From Microthyrium microscopicum (Eukaryota; Ascomycota; Dothideomycetes; Microthyriales; Microthyriaceae): 64,000 nucleotides of DNA. The number at the start of each line of letters is the position of its first letter. The first letter of the stretch is position 1. The notes under the pieces were generated by a model. That model was not told the DNA's origin. It searched no databases and saw only the letters and a list, made by a program, of their open reading frames with translations. The stretch lies in contig MU004237.1 of NCBI GenBank assembly GCA_010405405.1, positions 813,965 through 877,964 of the forward strand. The letters run 5' to 3'. A program made the position numbers and the translations under genes. This document shows, in pieces, positions 30,391 to 42,169 of the stretch.

Positions 30391-31544
30391 GTGCAGAAGA
30401 ACAAACCCGTAGACCTAAATGAAATGAAATGAGGCACACTTCGCTTGAAAACTAGTAGCTTGTAGGAGCTATTTCTGTGAAGAAGTGAGAGGCGTAGAAG
30501 CTACGGAGACGCTCGAACAAAGACAATGGCTTTCTGCCATCTTTGCCAAAAAAAATTGGCAGAGACCATGTACCAATGGGGCGTGATTGATCTTCCGTTT
30601 CTTCATTTTTACTGTTGTCATGGCTCTCATTATGACTGAGCATGCACGCCGGCGGAAACGAATTCCAGGAGCTTGCCTCGCCAGTGATTACATCTGCAAG
30701 CTCTGTGTTTGCTTCTACAAGATGTCTGCTCGTTGGTCGGCACTTGCAATCGTAAGTGTGGTCGAAACTAATGCGGGTTCTGGACATTCGGGCGATTCTC
30801 TGAATGAGGAAGCTATCGTCCTGTCTCTTCGCCCTTGTGCAAGCTATGGTATCGCAGGGCTAGTTCTTGCTTCCAGCTCTCATACTGCCAAAGATGACCT
30901 TTGCTACTAGCCGGAGTTCAGAGATGCCGTGAGCAACATCGTGGAAAGTGTCGGCCATCTCCGGAGAGGCGTGTTCTCTGAAAGATAGAGGAGACATTGA
31001 ATCGAAGCGGGTACGCAGCAAGATTAGAGCATCTGGGATCTAAAGTCTGGAATATGTGGTCTAATAGATCTGCGTTAGAGAGAACCTGACAGAAGTGGTA
31101 AAACAAAAGAAGCAGGAGTGAGGTTGTGAATGGAACGGGACGGATAGATCCCGAAGCGGATACGCTAACCAGGCTAGGTTAGATCAATCATCGCCTCAAC
31201 TTCATCTGGATTCTGGATTCATTCCGCCAACATAACTTTGATCAGGCTGTGCGACAATAAGCTATGTGATGGTTGTGCGTTAGCTGTTGATGTGAACATT
31301 AATCTCAGTGGGTACCATGATGTTCATTGATTGGCCCTTCTGCACATGCATAAGCTTGACAAGGCAGCCGGGCAGTGCATGGCAGCATGAGAGGCACACT
31401 TACTCTCTAACTTCGCCTCAAACCTAGCAGAACATTGACCATTGTCAGAACCTACATTCTCCTTGTATACTTAACCAGCATGGCCAACAACAACTGATAT
31501 CAGTTATTAGCTCAGGCAAAGGTTCGCAGCAGATTTATCCACTG
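30391..31544. other. Intergenic, up to the MULE insertion
   Basis: 1.15 kb of normal base composition between the UstYa-like gene and the left target duplication of the transposon. Overlapping frames at 30452-30787 (minus), 30587-30910 (plus) and 30918-31106 (minus) show no domain; they may be decayed coding DNA but I cannot support this. Confidence 0.45.
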
Positions 31545-31553
31545 TTACGAGAA
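31545..31553. repeat. Left target-site duplication of the MULE
   Basis: TTACGAGAA directly precedes the left inverted repeat and is repeated exactly at 42118-42126 after the right one. A 9-bp duplication is characteristic of Mutator-like elements. Confidence 0.95.
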
Positions 31554-31665
31554 GGGCGATGTTATTTCGCCACCCCAAAAACACTATTCGACCACCCTAA
31601 AATTACTATTGGGCCTCCTTTGTAATTCCGATTAGCTGCTAGTCCTAAATAGGAAATAAATATAT
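31554..31665 (+). repeat. MULE left terminal inverted repeat
   Basis: Pairs with 42006-42117. Most differences are transitions (C/T, G/A). The outer ~60 bp keeps normal GC content, in contrast to the heavily RIP-mutated interior. Confidence 0.93.
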
Positions 31666-32040
31666 TTTCTTGCTATATATTTAACTTAGCTCCGCTAAGC
31701 CCTATAAGTTATAGGAATATTACTAAAATCTTAACTTTATTTCTTACTTTTAGCAAAATTCTACTACTACTCTACTAAAATCTACTAATACTTTAATCTA
31801 CTACTACTATATTAAATAGCTATTAAATTTTCTTCTAAGGATAGTAAATTTTGCTCCTTTAAAAGCGCTCTTAAGTATATATAAAATTATAGTAAATAAT
31901 ATAGTTATACTATAGTTAAAAAGTAATTTAAAACTAAGGAAGGTAAAGATATTCCCTATATTTACTACTATAAATATAACTACTATAATAACTACCCTTT
32001 AACGTCCCTTAGTATATAGAAGCCTAAAATAAAGTAAAAA

Positions 32041-32385
32041 GACTATCCCTTTAGGCTCATTATATAGTAGTATAAGGACCTTTAGTTTAATTAGATTTAG
32101 AAGATTAAAACTAAACCTAATAGTTATAACTATTCGCTATTAAATAATCTTGCTTTATATACTTAATATTATTAAGATATATTAAAATTAATTAGTAGTA
32201 GTATAGCGATTAATAAATATATAGATTAAGGCTAAGAGATAAAGCGCATTTTTATAAAGCTTATAAAGAATAAATCTTTAATAATAATTCTATAGGATAT
32301 CTATAATTATTAAATATAATCTTAAATTAAATATTTAACTAGTAAAATACCTATAGAGACGTTAATTTAAGACTTTAAAAAGGAT
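32041..32385 (+). pseudogene. MULE transposase, N-terminal piece (RIP-inactivated)
   Basis: The frame starting at 32041 reads DYPFRLII then many in-frame TAG/TAA, then TKPNSYNYSLLNN, consistent with the FAR1-like CPFR ... HNHxLL segment that precedes the catalytic domain of fungal MULEs, with His and Gln codons changed by C-to-T. The frame runs into the left LTR of the nested element and continues in phase at 40048 once the LTR element and one target duplication are removed. The true start upstream is not resolvable. Confidence 0.7.
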
Positions 32386-32390
32386 AAGAA

Positions 32391-32617
32391 TATAATGAGC
32401 TACGGAACTTAGAGCAAGCAGATAATTAGATTATATTCTAGAATCTACAAATAGGAAAGAGAGAAAAGAAGATCTAGAAGAGCTATAAATCTATAAGGGA
32501 AGTAAACCTACTTAATAGATCCTTAGGCGCGCTAACCTCCTTAAGTCTAGTATATAATTTTATAATAAGATCTTTCTTATAATACTACTATAAAGCCTAT
32601 AAAGAGGAATTATTATA
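32391..32617 (-). repeat. LTR of Gypsy copy 1 (3' LTR in element orientation)
   Basis: Aligns end to end with 39816-40042, with scattered transitions. Confidence 0.9.
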
Positions 32618-32690
32618 TAATCCTCCTCTTTAGTATAGCTCTCTAAGCTATAGACTACTAATTATATCTACTTTCCTAATCTATTTTATT

Positions 32691-32740
32691 CTAATTTAGT
32701 CTAGTCTAATCTAGTCTAGTCTAGTCTAGTCTAGTCTAAT
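32691..32740. repeat. (CTAGT)n microsatellite inside Gypsy copy 1
   Basis: About eight pentamers of CTAGT with CTAAT/TTAGT variants, next to the polypurine tract. The same array is found at the matching place in copy 2 (55155-55200). Confidence 0.85.
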
Positions 32741-35647
32741 AAACTTTTAGTAATAAACAATATTTTAATCCTTCTATAGTATAATACTAATTACTAGTTA
32801 TTTAGAGTATCTTAACCTCTAACCTACTAAGGTAACTATTAAGAAGCATTAATAAACTCTAAGATATCCTTAGAATACTCTAGTTCTTAAGTCCTAGTAG
32901 TCTAGTAGTTAGTAATCTTATTAATATAAGAGAATTAGTAGTATAATTATTTATGCCTCCTAATTAGTAAGAACGCTATTAGAGTTATAATTAATACTAT
33001 TACTAGTAAACTCTAGTATTAGTAGTATCTAGGTAGGATATAGGCTTAGCTTACTAAGGTACTAAGCATAAAATTTAGTAATAAGCTCTAGCGCGTTCTT
33101 AATAACTATTTAATTATACTATTTAGCTTTATTATAACTAGTATACTTAATCTTATATTATAGCTTCTTATATTAACTAGTAAAGTAGCTATTAATAATA
33201 GTATTAATAAACTATTTATTATCATCTATAGTTTCTTTAATAACTACTAGTAATAAATTAGCGTACTTAAATAGCTTAGTATTATTTATAATATAATAAA
33301 GGACTTAAGCATAGAAGATATTATATATCTTTATAGAAGTAGAGAGATTAAGTTTATAAGTAATAGTATTAATCTTCTTAATTATATAAAAGAAGCCTAT
33401 ATTCTTATTATCTAGAGTCTTTAAGAAATATAAAGTAAAGTAGTTCTATATATCTAAATAAACCTAGTTACTTAGTAATAGGTCTAAAGCTATATAGTGG
33501 TAGTAATTAGCATATTCTACTTACTAAGCTTATACCTAGATTAATTACTCTATTAAATAATTATATATCTTAGTATAATCCTTCTATATTATATTCGTAT
33601 TAATAGCTTCCTTATTAGTAGCTATAGAGACATTTATAGGTTTTAGGAGGTAATATAAGGACTTAAGGCTTAATTAAAAGTTAAATCTATTTTAAGCTTT
33701 AAAAGGTATAACTCCTATAGTAGCATTTATAGTAGAATTAACTATAAATTTAGTAAAGAGCAAAAGAGCTACTTAGTTATCTTAATCTTAGTTAATAAAT
33801 ATACGTAAGAACTACTTAAGTATAGTAACTAAGATTTCTATTATGCTATTAGTTTTAAGGTAAAATACTATACTAAGATAAAGTATTATACTTATATATT
33901 TATATAAGCGCTTCTAAAATATAGAGGTAAATTAGCTACTATAATCTAAAAGAATTATTAATAGTTAGCTAATAAGCTTCTATATATAGTTAATAAAGGC
34001 TAATATTATTAAGTTTATAAATAGGTCTAGTAGTAGAATAAAGCGTTAAGTCTATATATATTAGTTAATAACTACTATAATATATTAGTAAATTATACTT
34101 TAGTATAAATAGCAAAGTAGTAAAATAGTAAAGTTAATAGAGATATTAAACTATATACGCTTTAAGAGAAGGAATTAACGTAGAAAACCTTACTTCTTTT
34201 AGTAAATAGGTTTAGTAAATATATATTTATAGCTTTTAATAAAGCTCTTAACGTCTTATAATATCTTAGGCTATTAATAATCTTCTTATAAGTAATAGTA
34301 AGTTATTACTACTCTATTATAGTTTATAGCTTTATAGCTATATATACTCTATATAGCGTAACGCTAAAGCTTACTTTAAAAGATAAAGATTTAATTATAA
34401 TAGAAGATTATTTTATTAGTAGCTACTATATAGTTCCTAAGCTTAATCTACTCTTATTTTAGAGTACTAAAGAGTAAGAAGAGCTAGTAGTTAGTTTTAG
34501 CGTAGTAAATAATAATTATTATTTAGTTATACTTTACTATATTTATAATATCCTATAAGAACTAGTTACTATTAAAATCTAGGAATAGATTATCTCTTAA
34601 AAGATTAAGTAGCTTACTCTTAAGTATTTTATTATTACTAAGAGACTTTTCTATAGGATTAAGTAGCTTACTTATAGGATTAGAAATATCTAACTTATCT
34701 TAAGTAATAATAGCTAAGTATAGTATTAAGAAGTAAGTAGGTTTAATAAGTAATATAGCTAGCTTTACTATATACTTTATATTAAATTAGTATAAGAATA
34801 GTAAAGAGTAGACTTATTAAAAGACGTAAGGATCATTATTACTTTATAGAATATCTTATAACTAATAAGTAAGAGTATTTACCTTTTTATTAGCTATACT
34901 TAAGTAATACTTTATCTTAAAGTAAAACTAGAAGAGGAACTTAGCTTATCTAGCTTATTATTAAGAAAAACGTTTTATTATTATAAACGTTTAAAGGTTA
35001 TAGTAATTAGAGAATACTTAAATAGAGTTAATAGAGCTAAATAGCTCTAGTTCTTACTCTTTAAATATATAGATAATAGCTAAAAGCTTTTTATTATAAA
35101 TATTATAATTATATTTAGCTAGGGTTATCTTCTTTAAGAAATATATAACTAGGTAAAGCTTCTTATTATTATCTTTTTAAGAAAGGACTATAGTATAAAC
35201 TTAATTTAAGGCGTCTATTTTTAGCTATATTTCTTTCGTATAGTTAAAGTAACGTAATATCTTAGTAGACGTAAAGTCTTACTTTAGCTTCTTAAATATA
35301 CGTTCCTTTAGCTTATTAAGGTTCTAAAAGAAAATTACTATAACGTCCTTCTTTATAAGTACTATTAGTAGTATTATAGTTTTTAAATATTTAAGAATAA
35401 ATTAGTAGTAGAAGTTAGTAAAGCTAAAGAAAGCTTAAACGTCTTTTACTAAAAAGGGACGTTACTAATTAACTATACTTTAAATCTTCTCTAGGTCTAT
35501 CTTAATACCTTTAGTAGTAATAATTAGGCTAAAGTATTTAACTTATTAAGTATTAAATTTATATTTCTAAATATCTAAGTATAATCCTATTTTATCTATT
35601 ATTTTTAAGACTAGGTAGATATAAGTAGTATAGCTAACTTTAGTATT

Positions 35648-35680
35648 ACTAAAAACTAATAAATTATCTATATAGCCTAT
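35648..35680 (-). pseudogene. Reverse-transcriptase core motif, Gypsy copy 1
   Basis: On the minus strand the sequence reads IGYIDNLLVFS, the Gypsy-type Y-x-D-D catalytic motif with the second Asp codon changed to Asn (G-to-A). Surrounding codons have multiple stops, so the polyprotein is dead. Confidence 0.75.
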
Positions 35681-38600
35681 AATAAAATTATCTAAGTAAT
35701 TAATTAAAATATAATTAAGATAAGCCTAGAAAGTCCCTAAGGCTCTAATAAAGCTAAAGGGCATAACTTTAAATTTATATAACTTATAGTAAGTTAGAAA
35801 TATAGTTTTATATTTATTATTAAGTTTAATATAGATATAAGTAAAGATAGTAATAATATTAAATTTAGAGAAGTATTTTATATAGTAGATATAAGTAAGT
35901 ATTTCTAATAACTATAAAGGAATATTATAATTCTTTTATATAATTTTATTAAGTCTATAGTAATTAATATAAACTTAAATTCCTTCTTCTAGTTTATATA
36001 TATATAGTATTAATATAGCATAATATAATTTACTAGCCTAAACTTAATCTTAACTAAGCATTTAATTAATATATTATTTAATAATAAGGAATTCCTAGTA
36101 ACCTAGACTATTATAGTAGTATTTAAAAATTATAGTATCTAAAATAATATTAATAGAGTAATTCTACTTACTATAATATAGTATAAGTTTATTACCTAAT
36201 TTTAAGTTAAAGATATCTATATAATAGTAATATTCTTTTAATAAGCGTTTAAAAATCTCTTCTTATAAAAAGAGAGGTTTATTATATTTCTCTTATTACT
36301 TTTTAAAGTTTTTAGGTAAGATTTTATCTAAGTTAATAGCAATATCTTCTTTTAGTATAAGATCTAGATTTAGAAGTTTCTTATCTTTTTCATCTTTAAA
36401 ATTATTAAGCTAGATTTTACTAAATTGCTAGCCTTATTCTAGTAGTTTAATAAAGATAATAGCGCTAACTATAGTAACGTTCTTAAAGCAAAGGTTTATT
36501 AAATTAACTAAATAGCCTTTATAATCTATAGAGATTAGGTAACTAACTAATAAGTAATATACTAAGTAGTAGTCTAAATTAAAGAGAATTTACTTCTTTC
36601 TTTCTTTAAAGATAACTTTATAGAAGTTAATTTATAGGTTACTAAGAATAATATTATAGTTAACTACATTTATAATAAAGTAGTAAATTTATTTAATATA
36701 CTTTCTTAAATAAACGTTAACTATAGTAGCTTTATTAATTTTTGTAATAATTTTACTATTAGCTAATTATATAATTTAAGAGGTAAAGAAATTAATAGTA
36801 AGGATTCTATATTATTTAATAAAGTTAGGATAAATAATTCTTATTACTCTACTCCTAATATCTATAAGAATATTAATCTTTAAGTAGTAGCCTTATTTTA
36901 GAAAGAATATAATACTATAAGTAATCTACTAATTACTTATTATAAGTATAGTAACTACTTCTTAAGGGTAGAAATTATATACTATAAAGGTAAAGAATAT
37001 CTTAATAATAGCTAACTTAGTATTATTAAATATAATAAGCTTTAAGGATAATACTTATTAAAGGTTAACTTTTAGGCGCTAAATAGTCTTATTAACCTTA
37101 TATTAGATTTATTCTTTTATAAGAACTAGCTTAGAGTTAGGTTTATTTTTCTTTTATTACTAGTTATACGCTTCTTACTTATTTAGCTTCTTTATACGTC
37201 TCTATAAAAAAGCTTTTAGTTTTCTACCTTATTACTATAATCGTACTTATTATACTTATCCTCTATAGTTAAGGATTAAAGAGATTAAGTAGTAATTTAA
37301 TTATAAATAGTAGCAAACTCTATAATAATAGCTATAATCTTTAGCTATATTTTAGTATCTAATAAAGCATCTCTATCTTTATATAATACTTTATTTTGCT
37401 AATAACTATAATCCTTTTTACTATATTTTATATAGTAATTATCTATCTTTAACGCATTATAAATTTCTAAAAAATAGTTATATTTAGGCTTTTATTTATT
37501 ACCTTTAGCTACTAAACGATTATTATTATTATAGCTACGTAGATTTATAAAAGAGACGTATTTAATATAATAAGCTATAGTATATAAGCTTTCTAAGAAG
37601 TTAGTAAAAGTCTTTAATTCTATAAAAAGTACTCTCTTTATAAACTTTAGAAGTAAGAAAAGTTATATTTTAATAATCTTATCTTAATTACTTAACTTAG
37701 CTTTATATAAATTCTTTAAGAAGTAAGCTAAGAACTCTTTAAGTTTCTTAGTAGGCTTTATTATAGCTTCTTAGCTCTTAAGCTAAGTCTTAGTAATAAT
37801 ATAGCTATCCTTAATACTATATTTATAATCTAAATTAGATTATATTTCTATAATAAATAAATATAAATTAGTTAACTTATAATTACTTTACTTATTAATA
37901 GTACTAAATACTTAATCTTTTATTACTCTTTAAATAACTTAAATCTTAGAGGCCTTAATAAGATAGACTTAAATATTATTATCTAGGTAGTCTAGCACTT
38001 TACCTTTCTAAGTATAATACTTTTACTTATTCTTTTTAGAGAAGAGTAAAAGCTTATTACTTTATACTTTAAAAAGGAAAGTATTATTTACTAAGTTAAG
38101 GTTAGAAAAGAAAGTAGTTTAATATAAGTCTAGTACTTTTAAAAGTATATTTAAGTTAAGTTAGTTTATATTCTAAGTAAGAAAAGTCTAGTAAAATAAA
38201 TTATTATTTACTAACTTGTTATAATTAAAATAGGGATTAGTTACCTTAATAGCTAAGAGTTTTTTTTAAAGAGTATTAATCTAGGCTTAAAAAATAATAG
38301 CTTTATCTATTTTCTCTTATAGAGCTTTATAGTATTTACTAATCTTATTAATATAAGTAGTAAGTATTTCTTTAAGTAAATTATTATTATATTATAGTTT
38401 TTATACCTTTTAGTAGGTAGTTATTACTTCCTTAAGAGTAATAGTATTATCTTAAATTTATACTTTAAAGTAAGTAATCTACTTTATATATTTATTATTA
38501 GTTTTAGCTAAGTTCTATATCTTTTCCTAAGCTTCTAAAGTTTCTTTTTAAAGAGTATAGATTAAGTCTATATTATAAGTATTTATATTCTACTTAATTT

Positions 38601-39815
38601 TAAAGAGATAGGCTATAGTTTAAGAAGCTAATAATAAGGCGTAGAGCTATATAACTAAGTTATTTAGTATAATCTCTCTTTTTAATAAACGTTCTAAGTC
38701 TATATCTAATTTAATTAAGTAGTAAAAATAGTAGTAAAGGTCTAATTACTTTTTTTTATAATAAAGATATACTCCTATATTTTTTAGCTTATTATCTTTT
38801 TTATTAAGTATTTTTTATACTTAAGTAGCTTAGAAAATTAGAAGGTTCTTATTAATAGTTAAAGTAACTAGTTAATTAAGGTTTACTACTATAGAGTAGT
38901 AAAATATTAATATAAGTAATACTCTAAGGCCTTTAGCTTACTAGTATAGTTCTATTAGCTATTTATATATTCTAAAAAAAAGTCTAGTATTATTATTAAG
39001 TTAGAAAGAAGCTAGTAACTAGTTATCTCTTATATTTATTTAGTTTAATAAAGTTATTTAACTAGTATTTTAAGAAGCGTCTTCTAATGCTTTAGTCTCT
39101 TTATTTTTATAGCCTTATTCTAATAAATAATTATCTTCTAACTTATTTTTATCTTTTAATAACGCTCTTAAGTCTAGTTCTAATAGTTTTAATAGTCTTA
39201 AGACGCTCTCTATTAAATCTACTACTTTTTAAGTAGTATCTAGTTATACTATATCTTAAGTATTAAGTCTACTTTAATACTTAGTATATATAGTAAAGAA
39301 GTAATATAATAAAGATAAGTAATATAAGCGTATAAGAGATAAAGATAGGCGCTAATTATTAGACTAAGTATAAGTAATTAAAAATAGTAAGTAAGCTATA
39401 TAGCTATTAACTTAGGTTTATTAGTTAGAAGTCTTATTAGCTATAGTTATAAATAATAAAGAAAGATACTAAAAAAGAATACTTATTTATTTAGTATATT
39501 TTAATAGTAAGTATATTAAGTATAATTATAGATATTTAGTAGTAATATAAAAAATAAACTTTAGTATTCTATAGAACTAAGGATAAGGGGTAATTAATAC
39601 TTAGACTATTAATAAATTAAAAAGTATTAAAGAATCCTAATACTCTAATTAAATAAGAGGTTAGTAAAGCTAATAGATTTAGTAAATTTATAAAGAATCT
39701 TTAATAAGATTTAAGACTATACGTATAAGATATTAATCTATATAAGTACTTCTTTAGAAATAAATTCTAAGGTATATAGTATAAATATATAGGTAGTTAA
39801 ATAGTTTATAGATTA

Positions 39816-40042
39816 TATAATAAGCTACAAAACTTAGAATAAGTAGATAATTAGATTATATTCTAGAATCTATAAATAAGAAAGAAAGAGAAAAAGATCT
39901 AGAAGAGCTATAGATCTATAAGGAAAGTAAACCTGCTTAGCAGATCCTTAGGCGCGCTAACCCTCTTAGGTCTAGCGCGTAATCTTATAATAAGATCTCT
40001 CTTATAATACTACTATAAAGCCTATAAAGAGGAATTATTATA
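39816..40042 (-). repeat. LTR of Gypsy copy 1 (5' LTR in element orientation)
   Basis: 227 bp, matching the LTR at 32391-32617. Confidence 0.9.
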
Positions 40043-40047
40043 AAGGA

Positions 40048-40400
40048 ATTAGTATATAAATATCTTATTATGCTAGATCTTTACCTTAAATCTATCTTCT
40101 TCGCTATAATTTTATAAATAAAGCTTTATTACGCTTATTTAGATATCTTATTAATAGATATAACCTATAGTACTAATAAGTATAAGATGTTACTTCTTTA
40201 CTTTGCTAGTATTACTCTAGTAGGTAAATACTTCTTCCTTAGATTTATTTTTATATCTAGTAAAGCTAAAGAGGATTATATTTAGGCTCTTAAAGCTTTT
40301 AAATATTCTATGCGCTATAGTAGTATTAAATTACTAAATATTATTCTTATTAATTACTATTAAGCCCTTAAGAATGCTCTAAAGAAGGTATTACTAGCGC
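40048..40400 (+). pseudogene. MULE transposase, catalytic-domain piece (RIP-inactivated)
   Basis: In phase with the N-terminal piece, this part reads DILLIDITYSTNKYKM near 40143-40190, the classic first-Asp motif of MULE transposases (LLIDxTYxTNxYxMPL), then KAKEDYI-stop-ALKAF and, near 40350, a segment ending ALKNAL, matching the second-Asp motif (DRExALxNAL) with the Asp codon altered. Decayed sequence with further in-frame stops continues toward the right inverted repeat at 42006. Confidence 0.85.
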
Positions 40401-42005
40401 CTTAACTAATTTACTTATTTTACTTAAATAAAGCTATTAATTATTAGTTTAAATTAGCTTTTAAGACTAAGGAATATATAAAAGGTAGTCTTAGTTATCT
40501 TAAAGTAGTAGAAGAGAAGAAAGTTACGCGTAATATTTAGTAAAAGGTTAGTCTTTAGCTCTCTATCTAAGTTAGAATACTAATAAATTACTAAGTAGTT
40601 TACTTTCTTATTAAAGATAAGTATAAAGCTACCTAGATTAATTTTAATGCTAAATATTCTACTTTATACCCTAAACTTATTACCTACCTTATTACTACTT
40701 AGATGCTATATAAAGATTAATTTATTAACTATTATATTATTAATTTTAGGTACTTTAATATTTAAATAATATTACTATTAGAAGGACTTTATAGTAGCCT
40801 TAAAAAGTAGCTTAAAAATAGTAAAATAGACTTATATATAGTTATTAAATATATTAAGATTACTATTAATACTTAGTATACTAAAATAAAAGGTATTTTA
40901 AGTTTTAATTTAATTTACGTATCTTATTATACTAGTACTTTAGTAATACTAGTTCTTAATATAGATTTTAAGAATCTTATCTTAGATATAGCTTGTATTA
41001 AAATTAGTAAGTAATATAAGAGATACGTTAATAAAGATTCCTAGCTAGCATATTTCTATAAATATACTAAAAGCTTTACTAAAATATATAGTATTACCTA
41101 TTCTTATATAATATAAGATTATCTTACCTTTAATAATATTTAGTAGCTAGATTCTAGTAATATTAATACTTATTAGTATTATAATTAATCTAAATCTAGC
41201 AATGCGACCTAGATTTCTTTAGGCCTATAATTTATACCTCTATTAGTTTTTTAAGTTCCTACTATTCTATCTCTAGATATTATATACGTTATAAGTTATC
41301 TATGCGTAAGATAAGCTTTATCTTTAATTAGTAGAATATAAAGCTTTTAGGAGGAAGAATTATAGCCTTTAGCTAGTACTATTAATAGTTAAATTACTAC
41401 TAAAGCTATAGATTATAAGAATATTTTATAAAAAGTTACTAAAACTATAGTTTAATAAGCCTACAAAGTAGTTAACCTTACTAACTCTCTATTACTACAA
41501 AAATACTAAAAATAAGCTTTAGCTTACTTACTAGTGCTCTTAAATAAGGTACTTATAGTATATTAAGCCTCTTCTTTATTTTATACGTTATTTATATATA
41601 AATAGGAGTAACGTAATAATTTAATAGAGGAATAGAACTTACTATAAGCATAGCTAGATGCCCTCTAAGCTTAGATTACTACTATGCATAGAGGGCATAG
41701 ATAAGGTAGAAGGCGTAGATTTTAAGAAGGAACTATAATACTATTAACTTATAGAGGTAAAGAAATAGCTATAATAATATTATAAAGTTATAGAGGTAGA
41801 GGACAAGCTAGTTAGTAGCCTCCTAATTAAATTTACGCTTTAAATAGTATAATTATAGACTAAAATAGCTTTAAGATAGAGGAATTATTATAGGTAGTAA
41901 ATAGTAATAAAAGTGCTTAGTTATACTTTAAGATCTATTTAAATCGCGCGTTAGTAGTAAGCGCTAGTAACCTTCCTAGCGCTAGTACTTATTACTTCTA
42001 GAAAC

Positions 42006-42117
42006 ATATATTTATTTCCTATTTAGGACTAGCAGCTAATTAGAATTACAAAGGAGGCCTGATAGTGATTTTAGGGTGGTCGAATAGTGTTTTGGGGGTG
42101 GCGGAATAACATCGCCC
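42006..42117 (-). repeat. MULE right terminal inverted repeat
   Basis: Inverted copy of 31554-31665, followed directly by TTACGAGAA (42118-42126). Confidence 0.93.
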
Positions 42118-42169
42118 TTACGAGAATAAGCTCAGGTCATAGTCTAATTTACCTATTGCTTGACTAGAA

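Larger units (their letters stand above)
32391..40042 (-). mobile_element. Gypsy-type LTR retrotransposon, copy 1, nested in the MULE and RIP-mutated
   Basis: Two 227-bp direct LTRs (32391-32617 and 39816-40042) enclose about 7.2 kb. The flanking 5-bp duplications are AAGAA (32386-32390) and AAGGA (40043-40047), identical except for a G-to-A change. A polypurine tract on the minus strand abuts the left LTR, so the element reads right to left. A reverse-transcriptase motif is readable on the minus strand near 35648-35680. LTR ends read TATAAT... and ...ATTATA, the RIP-changed form of TG...CA. All frames are closed by TAA/TAG. Confidence 0.9.
31554..42117 (+). mobile_element. RIP-mutated Mutator-like DNA transposon (MULE) carrying a nested Gypsy element
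   Basis: The element is bounded by 112-bp terminal inverted repeats (31554-31665 and 42006-42117, starting GGGCGATGTTATT) with about seven mismatches, and by the 9-bp duplication TTACGAGAA. Subtracting the nested 7652-bp retrotransposon and its 5-bp duplication leaves about 2.9 kb, a normal MULE size. Pieces of a MULE transposase are readable on the plus strand on both sides of the nested insertion. The interior is very AT-rich with most stop codons at former CAA/CAG or TGG sites, the outcome of RIP. It is therefore inactive. Confidence 0.93.

Noticed and set aside
30452-31106. Possible small genes between the UstYa-like gene and the MULE
   Set aside because: Frames conflict on the two strands and have no recognisable domain or signal peptide.
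31554-42117. A giant element such as a Starship, Maverick or Academ with long inverted repeats and 10.5 kb length
   Set aside because: The size is due to a nested 7.65-kb LTR element; the remaining 2.9 kb has MULE transposase motifs and a 9-bp duplication.
31554-42117. Mitochondrial DNA insertion or centromere suggested by high AT content
   Set aside because: Exact inverted repeats, LTRs and target duplications explain the block, and stop codons fall at former Gln/Trp codons as RIP predicts.
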